Source: Muribaculaceae bacterium (lineage in GTDB: Bacteria > Bacteroidota > Bacteroidia > Bacteroidales > Muribaculaceae). From it: DNA of 6,269 nucleotides. Positions 1-6,269 of this stretch are shown in pieces. Both the position numbers and the translations under genes were made by a program. Under the pieces are notes generated by a model, which saw only the letters and a list, made by a program, of their open reading frames with translations, had not been told where the DNA came from and did no database searches. Where the stretch lies: NCBI GenBank assembly GCA_021443235.1, contig JABUUJ010000054.1, positions 13,401 through 19,669 on the forward strand, given 5' to 3'. Positions within the stretch are counted from its first letter, which is position 1. Every line of letters begins with the position of its first letter.

Positions 1-1667
1 CGCACGAGCTGGGCGTCGCCCAAGCGGAACGCGGCATGGTGCTTGCGCAGCGCGATGAGGTTCTTATAGTAGGCCATCACCTGCGGGTAGTTCTCGAGGT
101 TGTCCCAGTTGAGCTGGTTGATAGAGTCGGGCGACTGGAAGCTGTTGTGCACGCCCTTCTTGTTGCGCAGCATCTCCTCGCCGCTGAGCATGAAAGGCAC
201 ACCCTGCGAGGTGAACACGGCAGTTTGGGCAAGCAGGTCGAGGCGAATCAGCTCGTCGGTAGTGACATTGGGCACGCTGGCCTTGATGCGGTCGACGAGG
301 CACATATCGTCGTGACACGACACATAGCTAATCATCTGTGTGGGCTGCAATGCCCAGGGTTTCTGGCTGTAGTTGACCTTGCTGTAGTCGACTTGTGGAT
401 GGTCGATAGCGCCCACGATGCCCATCTTGATGCTTTCCTCGTTGCCGGCGAGGCCACCCAGGAAGGCAGTCTTGTGGTCGTCGCTGAACGGGCCGCGCAA
501 GGCGTCGCGAATCTCGTCGCTGAAGGCGGCGATGCCAGGCATCTGGCAGGTATTGGCCTTCATCGCGAGTTTCTCGGCCGCATAGGCGCAAGTGCCGGCG
601 CTCCAGCCCTCGCCATAGATGTAGATGTCGCTGGGCAGGGCGGCGCGTATGGCGTTCATCGTGGCGATGTCGTGAATGCCCATGAGGTCGAAGCGGAAGC
701 CGTCGATGTGATACTCGTCGACCCAGTATTTCACGCTCTCGATCATGTAGTCGCGCATCACGGGGCGGTCGCTGGCGGTCTCGTTGCCGCAGCCCGAGCC
801 GTCGCTATACTTGCCGTCGGCGGTCTTGCGGAAGAACTCGTCGGGCATCATAATCTGGAAGTTGCTGCCGTCGGTGTTGAAGGTGTGGTTATATACCACG
901 TCGAGAATCACCTTGATGCCGGCCTTGTGCAACGCCTGCACCATCTGCTTGAACTCGCCGATGCGCGACAGGGGGTTGAACGGGTCGGTTGAATATCCGC
1001 CCTCGGGCACATTGTAGTTGAGTGGGTCGTAGCCCCAGTTATACTTGCCATCGCCAAGGCGCGACTCGTCGATTGAGGCGTAGTCAAACGATGGGAGGAT
1101 GTGCACGGCGTTGATGCCCAAGTTCTTCAGGTGTGCGATGGCGCGGGGCTCGGTCAGGGCGAGGAATTTGCCCTTGTTGACGAGGCCGCTGGTGGGGCTC
1201 ACGCTGAAGTCGCGGTGGTGCATCTCATAGATGATGAGGTCTTTGTGGGCGATGGCCGGGCGGCGGTCGGTGTCCCACCCTGCGGGGTTGGTCTCGGCCA
1301 TGTTGACGATGGCACCGCGGCGTCCGTTCACGCCCACTGCCTTAGCGCTGATGCCCGGGCACTCGCCGTGATACTTGCCTTTGTATTTGACGTCGAGGGT
1401 GTAGAACTTGCCCTTGAGGTCGCCCTTGACGGTGGTTGCCCAAGTGGGGTATCCGTTCTTGTCGGGCGCTCCTTTCTTGAGCTGCACTGTCTTGACGGCT
1501 TGTCCGCCCTGTGCGTTGTCATAGATGCGCAGTCTCACTGCCTGGGCGTTGCCCAGCGTGATAGTTCCAAATGAGGTTGCCTCTTGCGAGTAGTTCACCT
1601 CCTGTGCCTGAGTGTTGAGCGTCAGTGCGGTAGCGATAGCGGCGATGGCCATGTTGAGAAATTTCAT
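1..1667 (-). CDS. pulA: Type I pullulanase, GH13 family, exported (3' end outside window)
   Basis: This debranching enzyme hydrolyses alpha-1,6 links in pullulan, starch or glycogen fragments. The visible part is 555 codons with no stop, so the C-terminus lies beyond the left edge. Residues 1 to about 21 form a signal peptide (MKFLN, then a hydrophobic AIAAIATALTL core, with likely cleavage after NTQA). No lipobox cysteine is seen, so a periplasmic or secreted protein is inferred. Residues about 30-125 resemble the CBM48-like beta domain of pullulanases. The type I signature YNWGYDP is at 209-215. GH13 motifs follow in order: DVVYNHT 256-262, GFRFDLMGI 323-331 (nucleophile D327), YGEGW 351-355 (acid/base E353) and SCHDD 450-454 (stabiliser D453). 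The ATG lies 15 bp after the malQ stop, so the two genes probably form an operon. No Shine-Dalgarno is present, as is usual in Bacteroidetes. The family call is secure; exact substrate and final location are inferred. Confidence 0.95.
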   Translation of the reverse strand, partial: MKFLNMAIAAIATALTLNTQAQEVNYSQEATSFGTITLGNAQAVRLRIYDNAQGGQAVKTVQLKKGAPDKNGYPTWATTVKGDLKGKFYTLDVKYKGKYHGECPGISAKAVGVNGRRGAIVNMAETNPAGWDTDRRPAIAHKDLIIYEMHHRDFSVSPTSGLVNKGKFLALTEPRAIAHLKNLGINAVHILPSFDYASIDESRLGDGKYNWGYDPLNYNVPEGGYSTDPFNPLSRIGEFKQMVQALHKAGIKVILDVVYNHTFNTDGSNFQIMMPDEFFRKTADGKYSDGSGCGNETASDRPVMRDYMIESVKYWVDEYHIDGFRFDLMGIHDIATMNAIRAALPSDIYIYGEGWSAGTCAYAAEKLAMKANTCQMPGIAAFSDEIRDALRGPFSDDHKTAFLGGLAGNEESIKMGIVGAIDHPQVDYSKVNYSQKPWALQPTQMISYVSCHDDMCLVDRIKASVPNVTTDELIRLDLLAQTAVFTSQGVPFMLSGEEMLRNKKGVHNSFQSPDSINQLNWDNLENYPQVMAYYKNLIALRKHHAAFRLGDAQLV

Positions 1668-1682
1668 AAGTGTAGGGGGGGG
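1668..1682 (-). other. malQ-pulA intergenic spacer with C8 homopolymer
   Basis: This 15-bp spacer separates the malQ TAA from the pulA ATG. Read on the minus strand it is eight C followed by TACACTT. It holds no Shine-Dalgarno sequence and no room for a promoter or terminator, so pulA is probably translated from the malQ transcript. The homopolymer (1675-1682) sits inside the presumed ribosome-binding region of pulA, where a length change would alter the spacing between stop and start. Confidence 0.7.
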
Positions 1683-4358
1683 TTATCGTCCGTGGTTGAT
1701 AATCATCTTGTAAACCTTGCCGTTGAAGTCGCTCTCGTTGATGAGCTGCTCAATGGTCATGTGCATGCGGTAGCGCCAGTAGTGGCGGGGGTTGGCGGGG
1801 ATGTTGATGCGCTCGGCATCGGCATCGGCGCGGCGCACCTTGTCGTCGGTCGCCATCCAGTCCTGCAAGCTGAGCAGGCACAGCATCGAGGGCGAGGCGA
1901 GGTGGTTGCCCACCACCTGCGAGGCGATGTCGCTGGGCAGGGGGTGCGGAGCGGCGTCGCCACGCCACAGCACGTTGTTGTAGTATTGCTGGGTGATGTT
2001 CCAGTCCTCGTCCCACCACTGTCGCAGTGTGGGCATGTCGTGGGTCGAGATGGTTGCCACGCTGCGATAGGGATTGGCGTGCAGGTTGCCGAACTTGAGG
2101 TTGGGATCCTTGGGCATCGACTCGATTTCGAGGCTCAGGATGCGCAGCTCGTTCATTACCCATGCCACGCAGTCGGGCACCATGCCCAGGTCCTCGGCAC
2201 ACACGAGCATGCGTGTGCACTCGGCGAGGGTGGGCAGTTTCTTCATTGCCTCGCCATACCAGTAGTTGTTGTTGCGGCGGTAGAAGTAGTCGTTATAGAG
2301 GCGGTTGAAGGCCTGCTTGTCGTTGTCGTAGAGCGCCTCATAGATGAAGCTGTGCTGTGCCGAGATGCGCGGGTGGAACATGCCTGGAGTCTTGTGGTCG
2401 CGCACAAAGAGCACGTTGCCGATGAGCGCATAGAGCGTGTCGCGCACCGTGATGTCGTCCTGGCTGTCGCTGCCGGCAAACGCTGCCTCGACCTTGCGCT
2501 GGGTGTCGTAGTGCTCGGTGATGCTCCACACGTCGTCGTGCTCGTGCTTGAGGTATTTGTCCTTGAACTCCTGTGCGCGCTCGCCCAGCATGCGGTCGAT
2601 AATCCAGTCGGTGATAAACGGTGTGGTCATGTGCTCCTCCTGGAAGTTGAAGCCGTAGCCGCGTATCTCGTCGGGGCTCATGCCCAGCGCGGGAGCGAAG
2701 TGTCCCAGCAGGCCATGCACGGCGTCGATGGGTATCTCCCAAATGCGGAAGAAGCCCAGCACGTGGTCGATGCGGTAGGCGTCGAAGTATTGTGCCATCT
2801 TGCTGAAGCGTTTAATCCACCATGCGCAGCCATCGTCGAGCATGGCGTCCCAATTATAGGTGGGGAAGCCCCAGTTCTGGCCGTTGACCGAGAAAGCGTC
2901 GGGTGGAGCGCCCGCCTGGCCGTTGAGGTTGAAGTATTTAGGCTCTACCCATGCCTCTACGCCGTCGCGGCTGATGCCAATGGGGATGTCGCCCTTGAGG
3001 ATGACGTTCTTGCTGCGGGCATACTCATGGGCGCCGCGCATCTGCTTGTCGAGCAGGAACTGCATGTAGTACCATATCGACACCTCTTTGTAGAGTTTTG
3101 TGCGATGGTCGGTCATCGCGGCGCGGTCCTCGGGCGTGAAGCTGCGGTGCTCGGGCCACTTGCCGAAGGTCGCGGTGCCATACTGGTCGCGATAGTGGCT
3201 GAAGGCTGCGTAGGGCACGAGCCACTCGGCGTTCTCCTCCATGAATGCCTTGAACTCCTTGCTGCGCATCACGCTGGCGCCATTCTGCTCAAAGAGCTCC
3301 TTGACATAGCCGCGCTTGGCCTCGTTGACGCGCTCATAGTCGATTTGGTCGAGGGCGTTGAGCGCAAGACGCAGGTCCTCGTAGTATTTTGCGCGCTTGG
3401 CGTCTTTGAGCTTGGGAAGCTGGCGCAGGTCGATGTACTGCGGATGCAGGGCATAGATGCTGATGCTGTTGTAGGGGTAGCTGTCGCGCCATGTGCCGGT
3501 GATGGTGGTGTCGTTGATGGGCAGCACCTGCAGTGCGCGCTGGCCGGTCATCGCCACCCAGTCGATCATCGTCTTGAGGTCGCCAAAGTCGCCCACACCG
3601 TAGCTGCCCTCGCTGCGCAGCGAGAAGATGGGGATCACGGTGCCTGCCACACGGATGGGGCTCAACGGGAAGTAGGCCTTGGTGAGCTCATACACCACCA
3701 CATCGCCAGCGCGCAGGCTGGGAAGCACGATGGTGCGGTTGTTGCCGTTCTCCCACACCGGAGCCTGGCCCTCGGCCATGATGACAAACTTGAACTCGAC
3801 AAACGAGTTTTTGAACTTGGCGGCGTCGAGCGTAGCCTGCCACTCGTTGGGCGCATGCTCGCTCATGGCCACACACTTGGCGGCGTCCCAGTCGCCCAGC
3901 ACGGGCGAGTTGCCCACGATCACCAGGCGCTCGCCGGCACGCAGCTGCGGTGCGCGCACCTTGAGCTGCAGGGTCTGGCTGAACTTCACCTCGGCGGGCA
4001 TGCTGCTCTCTCGTGCGCTCACACACTGTGTGAACGCCGAGGTGTAAAGGTAACTGTCGTCGGGATTATCGATCCAGTGGTCATAGCATGTGCACTTTTG
4101 CCCCTTGGGCGAGGTGAGGTCAAGGAAATGAGGCATCACGAGCCACTCGTGGCGCACGGTGTTGTTGCCGCGCCTCACGCTGTAGTAATAGCACAGGTGG
4201 AAGCAGTTGTTCTCCACCACGAGCTCACATTTCCAGTCGCTGCCGCTTGAGGTCTTCATGGGCAGCTGCTTGGCTATGGTGCGGTCCTCGTTCAGGATGT
4301 TGAGCACCATCTCCTCGCCATAGACGGTCTGATAGTCGATTTGGAATTTTACTTTCAT
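1683..4358 (-). CDS. malQ: 4-alpha-glucanotransferase, DPE2-type (CBM20-CBM20-GH77)
   Basis: This amylomaltase/disproportionating enzyme transfers alpha-1,4-glucan segments between maltose and maltodextrins and releases glucose. It has 891 residues and no signal peptide, so it is cytoplasmic. Two starch-binding CBM20 modules lie at about 1-110 and 125-225; the second is clear (VIVGNSPVLGDW around 147-157, VWENGNNRTI 201-210). The GH77 domain starts near 235. The 250s-loop-like segment PPDAFSVNGQNWG is at 485-497. Catalytic residues are nucleophile D531 (YRIDHVLGF), acid/base E722 (AEDLG) and stabiliser D774 (STHDMPT). About 190 residues separate D531 and E722, against 47 in the Thermus enzyme (D293 to E340), so a DPE2-type insertion of about 140 residues is present. 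I chose the ATG at 4358: the frame extends to a TTG at 4397, but that codon lies inside the predicted -7 promoter box. The gene is first in the unit with pulA. Confidence 0.96.
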   Translation of the reverse strand: MKVKFQIDYQTVYGEEMVLNILNEDRTIAKQLPMKTSSGSDWKCELVVENNCFHLCYYYSVRRGNNTVRHEWLVMPHFLDLTSPKGQKCTCYDHWIDNPDDSYLYTSAFTQCVSARESSMPAEVKFSQTLQLKVRAPQLRAGERLVIVGNSPVLGDWDAAKCVAMSEHAPNEWQATLDAAKFKNSFVEFKFVIMAEGQAPVWENGNNRTIVLPSLRAGDVVVYELTKAYFPLSPIRVAGTVIPIFSLRSEGSYGVGDFGDLKTMIDWVAMTGQRALQVLPINDTTITGTWRDSYPYNSISIYALHPQYIDLRQLPKLKDAKRAKYYEDLRLALNALDQIDYERVNEAKRGYVKELFEQNGASVMRSKEFKAFMEENAEWLVPYAAFSHYRDQYGTATFGKWPEHRSFTPEDRAAMTDHRTKLYKEVSIWYYMQFLLDKQMRGAHEYARSKNVILKGDIPIGISRDGVEAWVEPKYFNLNGQAGAPPDAFSVNGQNWGFPTYNWDAMLDDGCAWWIKRFSKMAQYFDAYRIDHVLGFFRIWEIPIDAVHGLLGHFAPALGMSPDEIRGYGFNFQEEHMTTPFITDWIIDRMLGERAQEFKDKYLKHEHDDVWSITEHYDTQRKVEAAFAGSDSQDDITVRDTLYALIGNVLFVRDHKTPGMFHPRISAQHSFIYEALYDNDKQAFNRLYNDYFYRRNNNYWYGEAMKKLPTLAECTRMLVCAEDLGMVPDCVAWVMNELRILSLEIESMPKDPNLKFGNLHANPYRSVATISTHDMPTLRQWWDEDWNITQQYYNNVLWRGDAAPHPLPSDIASQVVGNHLASPSMLCLLSLQDWMATDDKVRRADADAERINIPANPRHYWRYRMHMTIEQLINESDFNGKVYKMIINHGR

Positions 4359-4394
4359 GAGTATATTTAGTTTATGTCTTGATTTTTCAATTCT

Positions 4395-4424
4395 CAAAGT
4401 TACACATTATAAAGCGCGCGCAAA
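4395..4424 (-). promoter_or_regulatory. Bacteroidetes-type promoter of malQ-pulA
   Basis: On the minus strand TTTG (plus coordinates 4421-4424) is followed after 18 bp by TAACTTTG (4395-4402), an exact match to TAnnTTTG. The spacer is one base shorter than the usual 19-21 bp, so this is a slightly weaker match than the opposing promoter. Transcription would begin near 4390, giving an AT-rich leader of about 30 nt before the ATG at 4358. Confidence 0.65.
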
Positions 4425-4455
4425 AGTTTACCTGCCAATAACCCCAAAATAAATC

Positions 4456-4471
4456 ACGCAAACGATTGCGT
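4456..4471. promoter_or_regulatory. LacI-family-type operator between divergent promoters
   Basis: ACGCAAACGATTGCGT is a 16-bp inverted repeat with 6-bp perfect arms (ACGCAA/TTGCGT) around a central CG, the hallmark of LacI/PurR-family sites. It differs from the E. coli PurR consensus ACGCAAACGTTTGCGT at one position. Its centre (4463/4464) is the exact midpoint of the two -33 boxes, with 31 bp on each side, so it lies at about -75 from both expected transcription starts. A maltodextrin-responsive LacI-family protein is inferred from the context; the regulator gene is not in the window. The distance from both promoters favours activation or looping over simple steric blocking. Confidence 0.7.
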
Positions 4472-4473
4472 TG

Positions 4474-4490
4474 CTTTTGCCTTGCAAAAG
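4474..4490. repeat. Perfect 7-bp inverted repeat, possible second regulator site
   Basis: CTTTTGC and GCAAAAG are perfectly complementary around a 3-bp CTT spacer, two bases after the operator and 12 bp before the transporter's -33 box. The same octamer GCAAAAGT occurs at 4420-4427, overlapping the malQ -33 box, and at 4484-4491. It could be a second protein site or part of an extended operator. A terminator is unlikely because no T tract follows and no gene reads into it. Confidence 0.45.
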
Positions 4491-4502
4491 TCGCTCAAAT
4501 GA

Positions 4503-4534
4503 TTTGCACATGTTGCGGGGAGTGACTATTTTTG
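4503..4534 (+). promoter_or_regulatory. Bacteroidetes-type promoter of the MFS transporter gene
   Basis: TTTG (4503-4506), a 20-bp spacer and TATTTTTG (4527-4534) match the Bacteroidetes primary sigma factor consensus TTTG-N19-21-TAnnTTTG exactly. Transcription would start near 4540, giving an A-rich leader of about 37 nt before the ATG at 4577. The element also rules out the upstream in-frame TTG at 4532, which lies inside the -7 box. Confidence 0.8.
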
Positions 4535-4576
4535 TGGGTAGAAAAACCAAAACAACTTTTTAACGATAAAGCAAAG

Positions 4577-5890
4577 ATGAAAACTAAACCGAATTTAACC
4601 TTTGACAAGCTGTTTAACATCAGCTTCGGATTCTTCGGCGTGCAAATCGCCTATGCGCTGCAAAGTGCCAACATATCGCGCATCTTCGCAACCCTGGGCG
4701 CCGACCCACACGACCTCTCCTACTTCTGGATCCTGCCACCGCTCATGGGCATGGTGGTGCAACCGCTCGTGGGCCTGTTCAGCGACAAGACCTGGACTCG
4801 CTTCGGACGCCGCATCCCCTACCTCTTTGTGGGCGCGTTCGCAGCCGTCGTCGTGATGTGCCTGCTGCCCAACGCCGGCTCGCTGGGGCTTACCGTGGGC
4901 GCGGCAATGATTTTCGGCCTCATCTCGCTCATGTTTCTCGACACCAGCATCAACATGGCTATGCAGCCGTTCAAGATGATGGTGGGCGACATGGTCAACG
5001 AGCAGCAGAAGGCCAAGGCCTACTCTATCCAGAGCTTCCTGTGCAACGCCGGCTCGCTCATGGGCTACGCCTTCCCGTTTATTTTCACAGCCATAGGAAT
5101 TGCCAACATTGCCCCCGAGGGCGAAATACCCGACTCGGTGAAGTGGTCGTTCTACGTAGGTGCCGCCATCCTCATCCTGTGCGTGATCTACACCACTGCC
5201 AATGTCAAGGAGTATGACCCGAAACAGATGGCCGAGTTCCAAGAGGCCGCTCTCGCCACCAATGACACCAAGGACGCCGCACAAGAAAGCGCCGCTCTCA
5301 AGAAACGCGCCGTCAAGGTGTTTGTACAGGTGGGCATCGTGCAGTTCTTCTGCTGGGCGGCGTTCATGTATATGTGGACCTATACCAACGGCGCTATCGC
5401 CGACACCGTGTGGCACACCACCGACACCGCCAGCGAGGGCTACCAAGAAGCCGGCAACTGGGTGGGCATCCTCTTTGCAGTGCAGGCTGTGGGCAGCGTG
5501 CTGTGGGCAACCCTGCTGCCCATGTTCAAGAACATCAAGGTGGGATATGCGCTTAGCCTCGTGCTGGGCGGCATAGGTTTCGCAATGGTGCCTTTCATGC
5601 CCGACCAGTACACCCTCTTCGTGCCCTACTTCCTCATCGGTTTCGCCTGGGCTGCCATGCTGGCAATGCCGTTCACACTGGTGACCAACGCCCTTGAGGG
5701 CAGCAAGTACATGGGCACGTTCCTCGGTCTGTTTAACTGCACCATCTGCCTGCCCCAGATTGTGGCAGCAGCGCTGGGTGGCGTGGTGCTGACCATGCTG
5801 GGCAGTGCGCAGGGCAACATGCTTATCCTTGCCGGCGTGCTGCTGATTGTGGGCGCCCTCACAGTGCCCTTCATCACCACCAAGAAGTAA
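4577..5890 (+). CDS. MFS sugar transporter, SLC45/GPH-like (probable maltose/maltodextrin uptake)
   Basis: This inner-membrane carrier has 437 residues and about 12 hydrophobic segments, with a longer polar stretch at about 211-245 that fits the central cytoplasmic loop between the two six-helix halves. The N-terminal half carries FNISFGFFGVQIAYALQ (13-29) and the loop motif RFGRRIPY (75-82), typical of SLC45-type and GPH-like sugar carriers, after the helix-2 end GLFSDKTW (66-73). Substrate is inferred from the divergent malQ-pulA unit and shared operator: maltose or short malto-oligosaccharides, probably by cation symport. The ATG at 4577 was chosen because it follows an A-rich leader and begins at the conserved N-terminus; the in-frame TTG at 4532 falls in the promoter. 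No gene follows on this strand, so it is probably monocistronic. Family membership is firm; the exact sugar is not shown by the sequence. Confidence 0.92.
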   Translation: MKTKPNLTFDKLFNISFGFFGVQIAYALQSANISRIFATLGADPHDLSYFWILPPLMGMVVQPLVGLFSDKTWTRFGRRIPYLFVGAFAAVVVMCLLPNAGSLGLTVGAAMIFGLISLMFLDTSINMAMQPFKMMVGDMVNEQQKAKAYSIQSFLCNAGSLMGYAFPFIFTAIGIANIAPEGEIPDSVKWSFYVGAAILILCVIYTTANVKEYDPKQMAEFQEAALATNDTKDAAQESAALKKRAVKVFVQVGIVQFFCWAAFMYMWTYTNGAIADTVWHTTDTASEGYQEAGNWVGILFAVQAVGSVLWATLLPMFKNIKVGYALSLVLGGIGFAMVPFMPDQYTLFVPYFLIGFAWAAMLAMPFTLVTNALEGSKYMGTFLGLFNCTICLPQIVAAALGGVVLTMLGSAQGNMLILAGVLLIVGALTVPFITTKK

Positions 5891-5916
5891 CATCCCCCAT
5901 TCTTAGTGACAAATAA

Positions 5917-5931
5917 GCGTGCCCAGCACGC
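5917..5931 (-). terminator. Short hairpin, likely terminator of the PIN gene
   Basis: GCGTGC-CCA-GCACGC is a perfect 6-bp GC-rich stem with a 3-nt loop in the convergent spacer. Read on the minus strand it is followed by TTATTTG, a modest T-rich tail, about 48 nt after the PIN stop. In the plus direction C and A follow, so it is a poor terminator for the transporter gene. Confidence 0.5.
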
Positions 5932-5978
5932 CCCCAAAATCCTTCCTTAGGTATATTGTCCTTCTACCGCCATTCATG

Positions 5979-6269
5979 TTATACACGCAATATCTCTATG
6001 AGTTCGGAAGGTGTCACTACCTTCCGAACTTTTGGATAATGCTTTAGGTTACCCGTAACCAAAAACGAATCTTCAACCGTAAGCGAGATTTCGTAGAACA
6101 CTCTGTCATCTTCATCTGGCATCAGCTCATCATATTTCGTTCGTTCAGTATCAACGCCAATCTCCATGATAAATCCAATCAAGTCATCCACCTCCTGTGC
6201 ATCAAATGGAAACTTGGTTCTGTTGAGCACATCCCGATACTCCTCAACCACCTCTGCATTATACAGAGG
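5979..6269 (-). CDS. PIN-domain putative toxin, COG1569/TIGR00305-like (5' end outside window)
   Basis: The C-terminal 96 residues of a PIN-domain protein are visible. The reading frame stays open to the right edge (it begins PLYNAEVVEEYRDVL), so the GTG at 6251 is not the start. Family members are about 135-140 residues, so some 40 residues, including the first catalytic Asp, are missing. Visible family features are the conserved acidic E(E)Y segment at 9-11, PDEDDRVFYE at 51-60 with the metal-binding acidic residues, and LVTGNLKHYP at 70-79, followed by a short VVTPSELIEIL tail. PIN proteins of this type are predicted Mg-dependent ribonucleases, often paired with a small upstream antitoxin gene; that position is outside the window, so a toxin-antitoxin role is inferred only. 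GC content is about 42% in a sampled stretch, against roughly 60% in the neighbouring glucan genes, which suggests separate acquisition. It is convergent with the transporter gene. Confidence 0.82.
   Translation of the reverse strand, partial: PLYNAEVVEEYRDVLNRTKFPFDAQEVDDLIGFIMEIGVDTERTKYDELMPDEDDRVFYEISLTVEDSFLVTGNLKHYPKVRKVVTPSELIEILRV
6001..6033 (+). terminator. Perfect 12-bp inverted repeat, possible terminator of the transporter transcript
   Basis: AGTTCGGAAGGT and ACCTTCCGAACT pair perfectly around a 6-nt GTCACT loop (stem 6001-6030). In the plus direction three more T follow the final stem T, so the tail is CTTTTGG, which is short for an intrinsic terminator. It lies 110 bp after the transporter stop and inside the 3' end of the opposing PIN coding region. 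Read on the minus strand it has no T tail, so it should not stop PIN transcription. Confidence 0.45.

Noticed and set aside
36..1574. Plus-strand open frames of 318 and 157 codons opposite pulA
   Set aside because: They are antisense shadows of pulA, with low-complexity V/A/H-rich translations and no domain. The minus-strand pulA frame is continuous and carries all GH13 motifs.
1584..4250. 888-codon open frame on the plus strand opposite malQ
   Set aside because: It mirrors the malQ codons in a GC-rich gene. Its translation is rich in V, H, A and L with no recognisable domain, whereas the minus-strand frame has complete CBM20 and GH77 motifs.
4359..4397. 13-residue N-terminal extension of MalQ from a TTG at 4397
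   Set aside because: The TTG lies inside the predicted -7 box, so it would not be in the mRNA. The ATG at 4358 opens directly onto the CBM20 domain.
4406..4411. TATAAT on the minus strand, like an E. coli -10 box
   Set aside because: The Bacteroidetes primary sigma factor uses TAnnTTTG, and an exact copy lies just downstream at 4395-4402. No suitable TTGACA-like element is positioned for it.
4532..4576. 15-residue N-terminal extension of the transporter from a TTG at 4532
   Set aside because: It overlaps the -7 promoter box TATTTTTG. The ATG at 4577 has an A-rich leader and fits the family N-terminus.
4595..5893. 432-codon minus-strand open frame opposite the transporter gene
   Set aside because: It is an antisense shadow. 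The translation is H/G/E-rich with no domain, while the plus strand encodes an intact 12-helix MFS protein.
6047..6060. GGTTAC-CC-GTAACC inverted repeat
   Set aside because: It lies inside the PIN coding region over the conserved VTGNL codons, has short arms and no T tail, and is explained by coding sequence.

Overview
The window looks like part of a Bacteroidales chromosome (Bacteroides/Prevotella/Muribaculaceae type). Three things suggest this: two upstream regions carry the Bacteroidetes promoter pattern (TTTG, spacer of about 20 bp, TAnnTTTG), starts lack Shine-Dalgarno sequences, and the alpha-glucan enzymes have the architecture typical of that order. No genus can be named from the sequence alone.

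Layout: positions 1-4358 hold two co-directional minus-strand genes. The first transcribed is a 891-residue 4-alpha-glucanotransferase of the DPE2 type (malQ; two CBM20 modules plus an insertion-bearing GH77 domain). After a 15-bp gap containing a run of eight C comes an exported type I pullulanase (pulA), which runs off the left edge. Positions 4359-4576 are a divergent control region with two face-to-face promoters and, exactly midway between their -33 boxes, a 16-bp LacI-family-type operator. Positions 4577-5890 encode a 437-residue MFS sugar transporter of the SLC45/GPH-like type on the plus strand. After an 88-bp convergent spacer, a minus-strand PIN-domain protein of the toxin-like COG1569 type, clearly lower in GC, runs off the right edge. 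Hairpins at 5917-5931 and 6001-6030 probably end the two convergent transcripts.

How the genes fit together: PulA would cut alpha-1,6 branches outside the cytoplasm, the transporter would bring maltose or short maltodextrins across the inner membrane, and MalQ would rearrange them in the cytoplasm. The shared operator suggests that one sugar-responsive regulator, encoded outside the window, controls both transcription units. The PIN gene seems unrelated to this pathway. There is no rRNA, tRNA, CRISPR array or insertion sequence, and no gene-free stretch longer than 218 bp. I found no clearly new multi-gene system; the most interesting object is the symmetric bidirectional control region.
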